From Gaiellasilicea sp963811885 (GTDB lineage Bacteria; Actinomycetota; Thermoleophilia; Gaiellales; Gaiellaceae): a stretch of DNA of 64,000 nucleotides. The DNA is taken from NCBI GenBank assembly GCA_963811885.1, contig CAWETB010000015.1, positions 434,001-498,000 of the forward strand. Reading direction: 5' to 3'. The position numbers and the translations under genes are program-made. The notes beneath the pieces were generated by a model, which saw only the letters and a program-made list of their open reading frames with translations, was not told the DNA's origin and searched no databases. Positions 10,670-19,477 of this stretch are shown here, one piece after another (the stretch's first letter is position 1; each line of letters opens with the position of its first letter).

Positions 10670-11493
10670 TGCCCGCGCGCGAGGCCGTCGAGCTCCACAT
10701 CGTCTCGGACTCGACGGGGGAGACCGCCGCGCGCCTGGTCGCCGCGCTCGAGGCGCAGTTCCCCGAGCAGCCGTTCGAGGAGGTCAGGCACCCGCAGATC
10801 CAGACGCTCGACGACCTCCAGCTCGCCGTCAGCCGCGCGAAGGGCCGGCCGGCGGTGATGGTGTACACGCTCGTCGAGCGCGAGATGCGCGAGGCGATGC
10901 GCACGCTCTGTCGCAGCGCGCGGCTGCACTACTGCGACCTGCTCGGGCATCCGATCGAGTCGATCGCCAAGGTCTCCGGGATGGCGGCGCGGATGACTCC
11001 CGGCGCGCGGCCGCCGCTCAACTCCGCGTACTTCAAGCGGATGGAGGCGATCGAGTTCGCGGTCAAGTTCGACGACGGCGTCGGCAGCGGCCTGCACGAG
11101 GCCGACGTCGTGCTCGTCGGGGTCTCACGAACGTCGAAGACGCCGCTCTCGATCTACCTCGGCTACCTCGGCCAGAAGGCGGCCAACGTGCCGGTCGTGA
11201 AGGGGATCAAGCCGCCGCCGGAGCTGTTCGAGATCGATCCGATCACGATCGTCGGCCTCACGATCGACGCCGAGCGGCTCGCGGAGATCCGCGCGACTCG
11301 CGTCCGCGGGATGGGCGGCGAGAACCGCCGCTACGCCGAGAGGCTCGAGATCTACGAGGAGCTCGACGAGGCGGCGGCGCTGCATCGTCGGCTCGGCTGT
11401 CCGGTGATCGACGTCACCGGCCTCTCGATCGAGGAGACGGCCCACCGCGTCGTCCGTCTCGTCGACCGGCGCCGGCAGGAGGCACATGCGTGA
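10666..11493 (+). CDS. PPDK/PEP synthase regulatory protein (kinase-pyrophosphorylase)
   Basis: The 275-residue protein is a DUF299 bifunctional enzyme. Its family inactivates pyruvate phosphate dikinase or PEP synthase by ADP-dependent phosphorylation of a Thr next to the catalytic His, and reactivates it by phosphate-dependent removal. Diagnostic segments are ELHIVSDSTGETAARL at the N-terminus and the P-loop GVSRTSKTPLSIYLG at about residues 147-161. The family's usual substrate, pyruvate phosphate dikinase, is encoded at 21.3-23.9 kb. The GTG start overlaps the upstream stop. TAGCCT (10653-10658) ends 7 nt before it, hinting at an internal leaderless promoter. Confidence 0.93.
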   Translation: MMPAREAVELHIVSDSTGETAARLVAALEAQFPEQPFEEVRHPQIQTLDDLQLAVSRAKGRPAVMVYTLVEREMREAMRTLCRSARLHYCDLLGHPIESIAKVSGMAARMTPGARPPLNSAYFKRMEAIEFAVKFDDGVGSGLHEADVVLVGVSRTSKTPLSIYLGYLGQKAANVPVVKGIKPPPELFEIDPITIVGLTIDAERLAEIRATRVRGMGGENRRYAERLEIYEELDEAAALHRRLGCPVIDVTGLSIEETAHRVVRLVDRRRQEAHA

Positions 11494-11647
11494 GAAGCCG
11501 CCCGTGCCGCTGTGGCGGTGGGGGCTGTGGTGGACGATCCTCGGCGCCGCCGTCTTCGTCTTCTACGTCCTGCTGACGCCGATCTGGCTGGGGTTGCGTG
11601 CCGCCGCGTGGGCGGCCGAGTGGAGGTCGCGCAGGCGACGGACTTGA
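11486..11647 (+). CDS. Small membrane protein, 53 aa
   Basis: The ATG overlaps the end of the PPDK-regulator gene by 8 nt and is preceded by CAGGAGG, a good ribosome site. The product has a tryptophan-rich N-terminus (PLWRWGLWW), one strong hydrophobic segment (TILGAAVFVFYVLLTPIWLG) and a basic C-terminus (EWRSRRRRT), so the tail is expected in the cytosol. I do not recognise a family. Overlap and ribosome site make it likely to be translated. Confidence 0.65.
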   Translation: MREKPPVPLWRWGLWWTILGAAVFVFYVLLTPIWLGLRAAAWAAEWRSRRRRT

Positions 11648-11702
11648 CAAACGTTCCCGTGTTTGGTCAACTGGCTTAGTCATATGCCTAAGACAGGAGG
11701 GG
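11644..11702 (+). promoter_or_regulatory. Regulatory region of the SBP56 cluster: palindrome and strong ribosome site
   Basis: The region starts with a consensus -35 TTGACA (11644-11649) overlapping the stop of the small membrane gene. A near-perfect 18-bp palindrome follows (11675-11692, CTTAGTCATATGCCTAAG, 8 of 9 pairs), and then a ribosome site AGGAGGGG (11695-11702). An imperfect inverted repeat, TTGACAAAC against GTTTGGTCAA, flanks 11644-11670. No convincing -10 is visible. The palindrome has the size of a TetR-family operator, and a TetR gene lies at the end of the same cluster; that link is inference. Confidence 0.5.
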
Positions 11703-11706
11703 AACG

Positions 11707-11745
11707 ATGACGCAGTTCAACCTCGTATTCGAGGCACGGCCATGA
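11707..11745 (+). CDS. Possible 12-codon leader peptide
   Basis: An ATG four nucleotides after AGGAGGGG opens a 12-codon frame, MTQFNLVFEARP, whose TGA overlaps the ATG of the secreted SBP56-like protein (ATGA). The stronger ribosome site belongs to this short frame. The main gene has only GAGG seven nucleotides before its ATG. It could couple translation or act as a regulatory leader; it could also be fortuitous. Confidence 0.4.
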   Translation: MTQFNLVFEARP

Positions 11746-13085
11746 GGCGCCTTGGACTCGCACTCGGTCTCGCCGCGGCGATGGCGGCGGCGTTCGCGAT
11801 CGCGCTCGAGTCGCAGTCGGCGGCGGGCAGTTCGTCCCCGCGCATGGCTGAGCACAACCATGCCGCCAACGCGAAGCAGGAGCGGTATCTCTACGTCACC
11901 ACGCTCGCGAAGAGCGCCGACGACCCCGACTTCATCGCCGTGATCGGCGCGGACCCGCGCTATGCCGACTTCGGTCGGATCGTGAACCGCGTCGATATGC
12001 CGAAGGCCGGCGACGAGCTCCATCACTTCGGCTACTCGCCCGACCAGAAGCGCCTGATCGTCCCGGGCCTGTTCTCGAACCGCGTTCACGTCTTCGACGT
12101 GAAGGGAGGCGGGAAGAGCCTGCGGCTGCGCGCGCTGAATGAGGATCTCGCAGCCGACAGCGGCTACGTCGTCCCTCACGGCGTCATGGCGATGCACGGG
12201 AAGCTCATCGCCCCGATGATCGGAGCCGCAACCGACTCGACGACGCCGGGCGGCCTCGTCGAGCTCGACGATAAGACCGGCGAGTTCGTGCGCTACTTCG
12301 GCCCGGGGCCGGCGCGCGGGCCGGGACTGGCGCCGAAGTACATGTACGACTTCGCGATGCTGCACGAAGCAAACCGGGGGATCAGCACGGCGTTCGGGCC
12401 GCCGGCGCTGTGCGGCGGAGGTATCGACCCGACGTGCCTCGGCGACGAGGTCGCCGTCTGGGACCTCAAGCGGGAGAAAGTGATCCAGACTGCCGACCTG
12501 GGCGCGAACAACGGCGCGCTCATGGTCCGCTTCGTCCAGTCGCGCGGTGTCCGTCGCGCGTTCATCAACATGCCGGGGACGAGCTCCGTCTGGCTCGCCG
12601 ACGACGACGACCACAACGGCGTCTTCGACTTCCAGCAGGTGCTCGGGCCGGACGACGGCCTGTTGATCCCGGCCGACCTCCTGCTCTCCTACGACGGCCG
12701 CTACATGTACGTGACGAACTGGTTCGGGAACACGGTGCAGCAGTTCGACATCAGCGACCCGTTCGAGCCGAAGCTCAACTCGACCGTCTCCGTGCCTCAC
12801 CCGAACATGCTCCGGCTGAGCAGGGACAACCGGCGGCTCTACGTCACGAACTCCCTGATCTCGACGTGGGACGACGACACGCGCTTCGGCCCGGCCCGCA
12901 ACGACAAGTACGGGCTCTGGCGCCTCGACGTCGACCGCAAGACCGGGAAGCTGAAGTCGGTCACGCCCGACGGCAGCGCCTGGGTCAGCTTCGAGAACGT
13001 CCGCAAGAAGACGACGACGGGGGCGGCCGGGCCCCACATGATGCTCTTCGACCCCAGCGTCAAGCTCGGGCCGGGGGAGCACTGA
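11742..13085 (+). CDS. Secreted selenium-binding-protein (SBP56) homologue
   Basis: The 447-residue protein begins with a Sec signal peptide (MRRLGLALGLAAAMAAAFAIA, cleavage near SQSAAGSS). A seven-bladed-type SBP56 domain follows: QERYLYVTTLAKSADDPDF, KAGDELHHFGYSPDQKR, VPHGVMAM, LLSYDGRYMYVTNWFGNTV and VPHPNMLRLSRDNRRLYVTNS. Family members with demonstrated activity are copper-dependent methanethiol oxidases. This copy lacks the CSS motif after HHFGY that its downstream paralogue has, and its C-terminus ends shortly after GPHMMLFDP. The activity may therefore differ. It would act outside the membrane. It is followed after 39 nt by the cytosolic paralogue. Confidence 0.85.
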   Translation: MRRLGLALGLAAAMAAAFAIALESQSAAGSSSPRMAEHNHAANAKQERYLYVTTLAKSADDPDFIAVIGADPRYADFGRIVNRVDMPKAGDELHHFGYSPDQKRLIVPGLFSNRVHVFDVKGGGKSLRLRALNEDLAADSGYVVPHGVMAMHGKLIAPMIGAATDSTTPGGLVELDDKTGEFVRYFGPGPARGPGLAPKYMYDFAMLHEANRGISTAFGPPALCGGGIDPTCLGDEVAVWDLKREKVIQTADLGANNGALMVRFVQSRGVRRAFINMPGTSSVWLADDDDHNGVFDFQQVLGPDDGLLIPADLLLSYDGRYMYVTNWFGNTVQQFDISDPFEPKLNSTVSVPHPNMLRLSRDNRRLYVTNSLISTWDDDTRFGPARNDKYGLWRLDVDRKTGKLKSVTPDGSAWVSFENVRKKTTTGAAGPHMMLFDPSVKLGPGEH

Positions 13086-13124
13086 CGAAGCGCCTGTCCA
13101 CGACCTTTAGGAGGCCGAGACGCC

Positions 13125-14453
13125 ATGCAGCACGAACACGACAGACCCGCGTCGTTCCACCGCTCCCCACAGGACGCGATGACGGCGCCGAAGGAGGAGT
13201 TCCTCTACCTCGCCTGCCTGCACGAGGGCACGGGCGTCGACCGGCCGGACTTCCTCGCCGTCGTCGACGCGGAGGAAGGCCGGATCGTGCACGAGCTGCC
13301 GATGCCGAACGTCGGCGACGAGCTGCACCACTTCGGCTGGAATCGCTGCTCGTCCGCCTGCCACGGCCCCGACCGCTCGCACCTGGTCGTGCCCGGCTTC
13401 CGCTCGTCGCGGTTTCACATCGTCAACGTCGCAGACGACCCGCGCCGGCCGTGGATCGAGAAGGTGATCGAGCCGGACGAGGTGATCGCTGCGACCGGCT
13501 ACACGCGGCCGCACACCGTGCACTGCATGCCCGGCGACAACATCGTCGTCGCCATGCTCGGTGACGCCGACGGCAACGGTTCAGGCGGCTTCGCCGTCAT
13601 CGACGCGAAGACGTTCGAGGTGAAGGGCCGCTGGGAGAACGGCGGCGCGCGGCCGCCGCTCAACTACGACTTCTGGTACCAGCCGCGCAAGAACATCCTC
13701 GTCTCGTCGGAGTTCGGCGAGCCGAACGCATACGAGCCGGGCTTCGACCTCGCCGACGTCGGCGCCGGCAGATACGGGCAGCGGATCCACTTCTGGGATC
13801 TCGAACGGCGGACGCTGGAGCAGACGGTCGACCTCGGCGAGAAGGGGCTCGTGCCGCTCGAGATCCGCTGGCAGCACGACCCCGACTCCGAGCAGGGCTT
13901 CGTCGGCGCGGCGCTCTCGAGCGTCATGTTCCGCTTCCACCGCGAGAACGGCTCGTGGGCGGCCGATCCGGTGATCGAGGTCGAGAGCGTCGAGCTCGAC
14001 GGCTGGCCGTTCCCCGTTCCGGGGCTGATCACCGACCTCGTGCTCTCGATGGACGACCGGTTCCTCTACTTCGCGAACTGGTTGCACGGCGACATCCGCC
14101 AGTACGACGTCTCCGACCCCGCGCGGCCGAAGCTGACGGGGCAGCTCTGGCTCGGCGGTGTGCTGGGGAAGCCGAGCGACGGGGCGCGTCAGCTGAGCGG
14201 CGGCCCGAACATGATCCAGCTCTCGTACGACGGCCGCCGCCTGTACGTGTCCAACTCGCTCTACTCGACCTGGGACAACCAGTTCTATCCGGAGCTGCAG
14301 TCCTGGCTGCTGCGGATCGACTGCGACCCGAACGGCGGGATGCAGATCGACCCCGACTTCTTCGTCGACTTCTCCGATCGCCCCGGCGGGCCTGCGCGCG
14401 CACACGAGGTGCGCCTTCAGGGCGGCGACTGCACGACGGAGATCTTCCAGTGA
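13125..14453 (+). CDS. Selenium-binding protein SBP56 family (possible methanethiol oxidase)
   Basis: This 442-residue protein is the canonical, cytosolic member of the pair. It has EEFLYLACLHEGTGVDRPDF, ELHHFGWNRCSSACHG with the Cys-Ser-Ser segment, GYTRPHTVHCMPGDN, GLITDLVLSMDDRFLYFANW and the C-terminal HEVRLQGGDCTTEIF. The His/Cys positions are those proposed to hold metal in the family. SBP56 homologues oxidise methanethiol to formaldehyde, sulfide and peroxide, but the substrate here is not proved. ATG at 13125 has AGGAGG 10 nt upstream. It ends in a GTGA overlap with the next small gene. Confidence 0.9.
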   Translation: MQHEHDRPASFHRSPQDAMTAPKEEFLYLACLHEGTGVDRPDFLAVVDAEEGRIVHELPMPNVGDELHHFGWNRCSSACHGPDRSHLVVPGFRSSRFHIVNVADDPRRPWIEKVIEPDEVIAATGYTRPHTVHCMPGDNIVVAMLGDADGNGSGGFAVIDAKTFEVKGRWENGGARPPLNYDFWYQPRKNILVSSEFGEPNAYEPGFDLADVGAGRYGQRIHFWDLERRTLEQTVDLGEKGLVPLEIRWQHDPDSEQGFVGAALSSVMFRFHRENGSWAADPVIEVESVELDGWPFPVPGLITDLVLSMDDRFLYFANWLHGDIRQYDVSDPARPKLTGQLWLGGVLGKPSDGARQLSGGPNMIQLSYDGRRLYVSNSLYSTWDNQFYPELQSWLLRIDCDPNGGMQIDPDFFVDFSDRPGGPARAHEVRLQGGDCTTEIFQ

Positions 14454-14608
14454 TCGTCGGCCACGTCCAGGGAATCCCGATCGAGGAGAGCCTCCTCCAG
14501 CTCGCGCCGGCCGGTGCGGCGATGCTCACGGCGGCAGCCGTCGCCGGCCGGGCCGGGGTCGACCGCCTGAAACGCCGGCTCCAGCGCGCGAGAATGAGCA
14601 GGACGTGA
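14450..14608 (+). CDS. Small conserved-context protein, 52 aa
   Basis: The GTG overlaps the SBP56 stop (GTGA), and its TGA overlaps the GTG of the TetR gene, so it is locked into the operon on both sides. The peptide has a short hydrophobic middle (LLQLAPAGAAMLTAAAVAG) and a strongly basic end (DRLKRRLQRARMSRT), as in a small membrane anchor or accessory peptide. I do not recognise a family. Its double coupling suggests it is expressed at a fixed ratio to SBP56. Confidence 0.6.
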   Translation: MIVGHVQGIPIEESLLQLAPAGAAMLTAAAVAGRAGVDRLKRRLQRARMSRT

Positions 14609-15183
14609 GCGAACCCGCTGCGAAGACCACGGCCCGCTCGGCCGCCGAGGACGCGCTCCTCGACGCGGCCGAGCGGCTGCTGGTCGACATCGGCTACGCC
14701 AAGATCACAACGCGCCGCCTGGCCGAGGAGGCGGGCGTCAACCATGGCCTCGTCCACTACTACTTCGGCTCGAACGAGAGCCTGCTCGTGCGGGCGCTCG
14801 AGCGGTTCACCGAGCGCCTGATCGAGCGGCAGCGCGAGCTCTACGCCGCCGACATGCCCTTCGTGGAGAAGTGGCGCACGGCGATGCGCTACCTCGTGGC
14901 CGAGGACCGCACCTACGAGAAGGTCTGGCTCGAGCTGCAGGCGATGGCCTGGAACGACGCCGGGTTGCGGGAGCGGCTCGTCCGCGTCAACGGCGAGTGG
15001 CGGGCCGTGCTCACGGACGCGTTTCGGGAGCCGCACCGGGAGCTCGGGATCGACATGCCGCTCGAGGCGCTCGTCTCGCTCGTGATCACGTTCAACGTCG
15101 GGATCATGGTCGAGCGCCTGGGCGGGATCGACACCGGCCACGCGGAGCTCCTGGAATGGATCGACGGATGGCTGTCGAGGTGA
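14605..15183 (+). CDS. TetR-family transcriptional regulator
   Basis: The 192-residue protein has a standard TetR N-terminal domain. Helix-turn-helix residues are ITTRRLAEEAGVNHGLVHYY, followed by FGSNESLLVRAL. The all-helical ligand domain covers the remaining 130 residues. The start GTG overlaps the 52-aa gene. The most likely target is the 18-bp palindrome at 11675-11692 at the head of the same cluster, which would make the locus self-regulated and inducible by a small molecule; this is inferred from context only. Confidence 0.9.
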   Translation: MSEPAAKTTARSAAEDALLDAAERLLVDIGYAKITTRRLAEEAGVNHGLVHYYFGSNESLLVRALERFTERLIERQRELYAADMPFVEKWRTAMRYLVAEDRTYEKVWLELQAMAWNDAGLRERLVRVNGEWRAVLTDAFREPHRELGIDMPLEALVSLVITFNVGIMVERLGGIDTGHAELLEWIDGWLSR

Positions 15184-15560
15184 CCTCGACCGGCGACACG
15201 ACGCGCCGCGATCGTCGCGACGGCGCTCGACTACTTCGAGGGCTGGTTCGACGGCGACGCCGTGCGGATGGACCGCGCGCTGCACCCGGCGCTCGCGAAG
15301 CGGTCGCTCGGACAGGTGGCTGCCGCCGGTGCCGACCTGCGCAGCGTCACGAAGGAGCGAGATGGTCACGTGGACTGCGGCGGGCGAAGGAAAGGAGGTC
15401 GATCCCGGGCCGGACCGGCGCATCGACGTCTCCGTGGTCGACGTCCACGAGGAGATCGCCAGCGCCGTCGTCGACTCGGATGTGTACCGCGAGTACCTCC
15501 ATCTCGTCCGGAACGGACGACGGCTGGAAGATCGTCAACGCGCTATGGCAATCGAGCGTA
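15168..15560 (+). CDS. NTF2/SnoaL-like (putative lumazine-binding type) protein, frame-disrupted
   Basis: The ATG at 15168 lies inside the end of the TetR gene. Across three frames one reads MAVEVTSTGDTTR, IVATALDYFEGWFDGDAVRM, HPALAKRSLGQV, MVTWTAAGEGKEVDPGPD, DVHEEIASAVVDSDVYREYL and DDGWKIVNALWQSS. This is the order of the Lumazine_bd_2/SnoaL-like fold, about 125 residues. Frame changes sit near 15205, 15357 and 15518. The domain is either a small enzyme or a ligand-binding protein. Its stop is not visible; one missing base near 15559 would create the usual GTGA junction with the following hydrolase. Confidence 0.65.
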
Positions 15561-16443
15561 GCACCGGGCCGCGAGCAGACGCGGGCGCGCTATCCGGACG
15601 AGTCCGGGTACGTCGAGCGCGACGGCGTGCGCGTCTTCTACGAGGTCTACGGCTCGGGCGAGCCGACCGTTCCTGCTGCTGCCGACGTGGTCGATCATCC
15701 ACTCGCGGCAGTGGAAGGGGCAGATCCCGTTCCTGGCGCGCGAGCACCGCGTCGTCACGTTCGACGGGCGCGGCAACGGCCGCTCCGACCGTCCGTCGGA
15801 GTCCGGCGGCCTACGACGAGCGGGAGTTCGCGCTGGACGCGCTCGCGGTGCTGGACGCGACCGCGACCGACCGCGCCGTCATCGTCGGGCTACTCGCTCG
15901 GAACGCCACGGGGGCTGATCCTCGCGGCCGAGCAGCCGGAGCGCGTCGCCGGGCGCCGTCTTCATCGGCCCGGCCTACTCGGGCGGCGGCGAGCCGCTCC
16001 CGGAGCGCGTCGATGCCGTGGGAGGACGAGCTCGACACCGACGAGGGCTGGGCGAAGTACAACCGGCACTACTGGCTGCGCGACTACCGCGGCTTCGTCG
16101 AGTTCTTCTTCGGGAAGATCTTCCGGGAGCCGCACTCGACGAAGCAGATCGAGGACTGCGTCGGCTGGGGGCTCGAGACGACGCGGAGACGCTGATCGCC
16201 GCGCACTACGGCGCGAAGCCGGAGCCCGAGGAGGCGCGGGAGCTCGCGCGGCGCGTGCGCTGCCCGGTGCTGGTGCTCCACGGCGTCGACGACGCGATCG
16301 CGTCACACACGCGCGGACGCGCGCTCGCCGAGCACACGGGCGGCGACCTCGTCCTGCTCGAAGGCGGCGGGCACGCACCGCACGCGCGGGATCCCGTCTT
16401 CTTCAACCTTCTGCTGCGCGACTTCGCGCGGAGGCTCGCGTGA
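15558..16443 (+). CDS. Alpha/beta hydrolase 1 of 3 (frame-disrupted)
   Basis: Read across frames, the protein has RARYPDESGYVERDGVRVFY, LLLPTWSIIHSRQWKGQIPF, VVTFDGRGNGRSDRP, the nucleophile elbow VIVGYSLGT (Ser), DELDTDEGWAKYN, RDYRGFVEFFFGKIF, and a C-terminal VLVLHGVDDAIASHT...GGGHAPHARDP with the catalytic His. This is a complete alpha/beta fold of about 290 residues. At least six single-base disruptions lie between 15660 and 16190, nearly all reparable by deleting one G, C or T. The substrate is unknown. It is the first of three tandem paralogues sharing the RYPDE-GxVERDGVR-FYEVYG block. Confidence 0.75.
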
Positions 16444-17334
16444 CCGTCGTCGCGGCCGACACGCGAGCAGACCCGCGCCCGCTACCCGGACGAGGAGGGC
16501 TTCGTCGAGCGCGACGGCGTGCGCCTCTTCTACGAGGTCTACGGATCGGGCGTACCGACGGTCCTGCTGCTGCCGACGTGGGCGCTCATCCACTCGCGCC
16601 ACTGGAAAATGCAGATCCCGTGCCTCGCCCGGCACGGCCGTGTCGTCACGTTCGACGGGCGCGGGAACGGCCGCTCCGACCGCCCGCAGGGCGCCGAGGC
16701 ATACGCGATCCGCGAGTTCGCGGCCGACACGCTCGCAGTCATGGACGCGACGGCGACGGAACGCGCTGTCCTCGTCGGCGTGTCGTGCGCGGCGCTCTGG
16801 GGCGTCGTGCTCGCCGCGGAGCATCCGGAGCGCGTCGCCGGCGCCGCGTTCATCGGGCCGGCCGTCCCGCTGGCGCCGCCGCTGCCCGAACGCACCGTCT
16901 ATCCCTTCGACGAGCGGCTCGACACCGACGAAGGGTGGGCGAAGTACAACATGCACCACTGGCTGCGGGACTATCGGGACTTCCTCGAGTTCTTCATCGG
17001 GAAGTGCTTCCCGGAGCCGCACTCGACGAAGCCGATCGAGGACGCCATCGGCTGGGCGCTCGAGACGACCCCCGAGGTGCTCGCGGACCACGACGCCGGC
17101 ATCGACCTGCCGATCGGCGGCGACTTCAGGGAGCTCTGCGGGCGCGTTCGCTGTCCGGTGCTCGTCCTGCACGGCGACGAGGACGCGCTCCACTCGCATG
17201 CGCGCGGCGTGGCGCTCGCCGAGGCGACGGGCGGGCAGCTCGTCACGCTCCAGGGCTCCGGACACTTTCCGCAGGCGCGGGATCCGGTGGTGATCAACCT
17301 GCTCGTTCAAGAGTTCGTGGAGCGGCTGCCGTGA
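16440..17334 (+). CDS. Alpha/beta hydrolase 2 of 3
   Basis: GTG at 16440 overlaps the stop of hydrolase 1. After one frame change near 16465 the gene is open to its stop and encodes about 297 residues: RYPDEEGFVERDGVRLFYEV, LLLPTWALIHSRHWKMQIP, VVTFDGRGNGRSDRPQG, then VLVGVSCAALWGVV at the nucleophile elbow. The elbow reads G-V-S-C-A rather than G-x-S-x-G. The C-terminal GSGHFPQARDP retains the His, and VLVLHGDEDALHSHARG the acidic loop. It is the least damaged copy of the three. The substrate is unknown; it is distinct from, though clearly paralogous to, its neighbours. Confidence 0.82.
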
Positions 17335-19477
17335 TCGCCGAGCTCGGCACACACGAGCAGTCCCGTGCGCGCTACCCCGACGAGGAGGGCTTCGTCGAGC
17401 GCGACGGCGTGCGCGTCTTCTACGAGGTCTACGGGGACGCACCGACGACGTTCCTGCTCTTCCCGACCTCGCCGATCTCGCACTCGCGGCTCTGGAAGGC
17501 GCAGGTCCCGTACCTCTCGCGCCACTTCCGCGTCGTCACGTTCGACCCGCGGGGCAACGGCCGGTCCGACCGTCCGCAGCGACGCAGCGGCCTACTCCTG
17601 GTGGGAGTACGTCGCCGACGGTCGGGCCGTGCTGGAGGCAAGCGGCGCCGACAGGACGCGCTCGTCGGCGGCCTCTGCGACGGCGGCGGCTGGGCGCTGA
17701 TGCTCGCCGCGACCGATCCGGCGGCCGTGCTCGGCGTCGCCGCGATCGCGCCGTTCGTGCCCCGGCTCGCGCCGTCGCATCCGAACTACCGCCAGTTCCC
17801 GTCGGACGTGCCGCTCGACACCGACGAGGGCTGGGCGAAGTGCAACCTCCACTACTGGCGCCGCGACTACCAGCGGCTTCCTCGAGTTCTTCTTCGCCCA
17901 GCAGATCCCCGAGCCGCACTCGACGAAGCAGATCGAGGACTGCGTCCAGCTGGGGGCTCGAGGGCGGCGCGGAGTCGCTGATCCTCGCGGACGAGGAGGC
18001 GCCCATGCCCTGGGCGAGCGAGGAGGACGCCCGCGCGATGTGCGAGCGTGTGCGCTGCCCCGTGCTCGTGATCCACGGCGACCTCGACAACTGCCAGACG
18101 CGCGAGCGTGCGAGCCGCGGTCGCCGAGCTGACCGGCGGCACGCTCGTGACCATGGAGGGCGCCGGTCACCTCCCGCAGGCGCGACATCCGGTGCAGGTG
18201 AACGGCCTGCTGAAGGACTTCGCCGACTCGGTCGTGCCGCCGGCGCCGAAGGTGAAGACCTGGACGCGGGCGCTCAGCCGGCGGCGGCGCGCGCTCTACG
18301 TCTCGTCGCCGATCGGGCTCGGGCACGCCCGGCGCGACGTCGCAATCGCCAAGGAGCTGCGGAAGCTGCACCCCGACCTCGAGATCGACTGGCTCGCCCA
18401 GCACCCGGTGACAGCCGTGCTCGAGGCGGAGGGGGAGCGGATCCACCCGGCGAGCGCGCTGCTCGCGAACGAGTCGGCGCACATCGAGAGCGAGTCGGCC
18501 GAGCACGACCTGCATGCCTTCCAGGCGATCAGGCGGATGGACGAGATCCTCGTCGCCAACTTCATGCTCTTCCTCGACCTCGTGCGCGAGGAGAACTACG
18601 ACCTCTGGATCGGCGACGAGGCCTGGGAGGTCGACTACTTCCTGCACGAGAACCCGGAGCTGAAGTCGGCGGCCTACGTCTGGCTGACGGACTTCGTCGG
18701 CTGGCTGCCGATGGAGGACGGCGGTGAGCACGAGACGTTCCTGACCACCGACTACAACGCCGAGATGATCGAGCACATCGCCCGCTTCCCCAGGATCCGC
18801 GACCGGGCGGTGTTCGTCGGCAACCCCGACGACGTCGTCCCCAACTCGTTCGGGAACGGCCTCCCGGGGATCCGCGACTGGACCGAGCAGCACTACGACT
18901 TCTCCGGCTACGTGACCGGGTTCGAGCCCATCGCCGACCGGGAGAAGCTGCGGGCCGAGCTCGGGTACGGGCCGCGCGAGCAGGTCTGCATCGTCACCGT
19001 CGGCGGGTCGGGCGTGGGCGGGCATCTGCTCCGCCGGGTGATCGAGGCGTTCCCGCAGGCCAAGGCGAACGTGCCGGAGCTGCGGATGGTCGTCGTCGCC
19101 GGGCCGCGGATCGATCCGGCGAGCCTGCCGCAGCACGACGGGCCTCGAGATCCGCCCGTACGTGCACGAGCTCTACCGCCACCTCGCGGCGTGCGACCTC
19201 GCCGTCGTCCAGGGCGGCCTGACGACCTCGATGGAGCTGACCGCCAACGCGCCGCCCGTTCCTCTACTTCCCGCTGCGCCACCACTTCGAGCAGAACTTC
19301 CACGTCCACCACCGGCTGGAGCGGTACGGCGCCGGACGGCGCATGGACTTCGAGACCGACGGCCCGGCCGAGATCGCGGCCGCGATCGCCGAGGAGATCG
19401 GCCGCGAGGTCGACTACCGGCCGGTCGAGACCGACGGCGCGTCGCGCGCGGCGGCGCTGATCGCCGAGCTGCTGTAG
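17331..19477 (+). CDS. Alpha/beta hydrolase 3 fused to GT-B glycosyltransferase (frame-disrupted)
   Basis: GTG at 17331 overlaps the previous stop. The N-terminal half repeats the paralogue block (RYPDEEGFVERDGVRVFYEV), but the nucleophile elbow reads ALVGGLCDGGGWAL, with Cys replacing Ser. It then has VLVIHGDLDN and GAGHLPQARHP. The frame from about 18110 to 19140 is uninterrupted and runs from GLLKDFADSVVPPAPKVKTW straight into a GT-B domain: YVSSPIGLGHARRDVAIAKE, TVGGSGVGGHLLRRV, VVQGGLTTSMELTAN and YFPLRHHFEQNFHVHHRL. The fusion is therefore real in this assembly. About seven one-base disruptions occur (near 17582, 17655, 17878, 17953, 18108, 19142 and 19258). Repaired length is about 714 residues. 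Confidence 0.75.
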
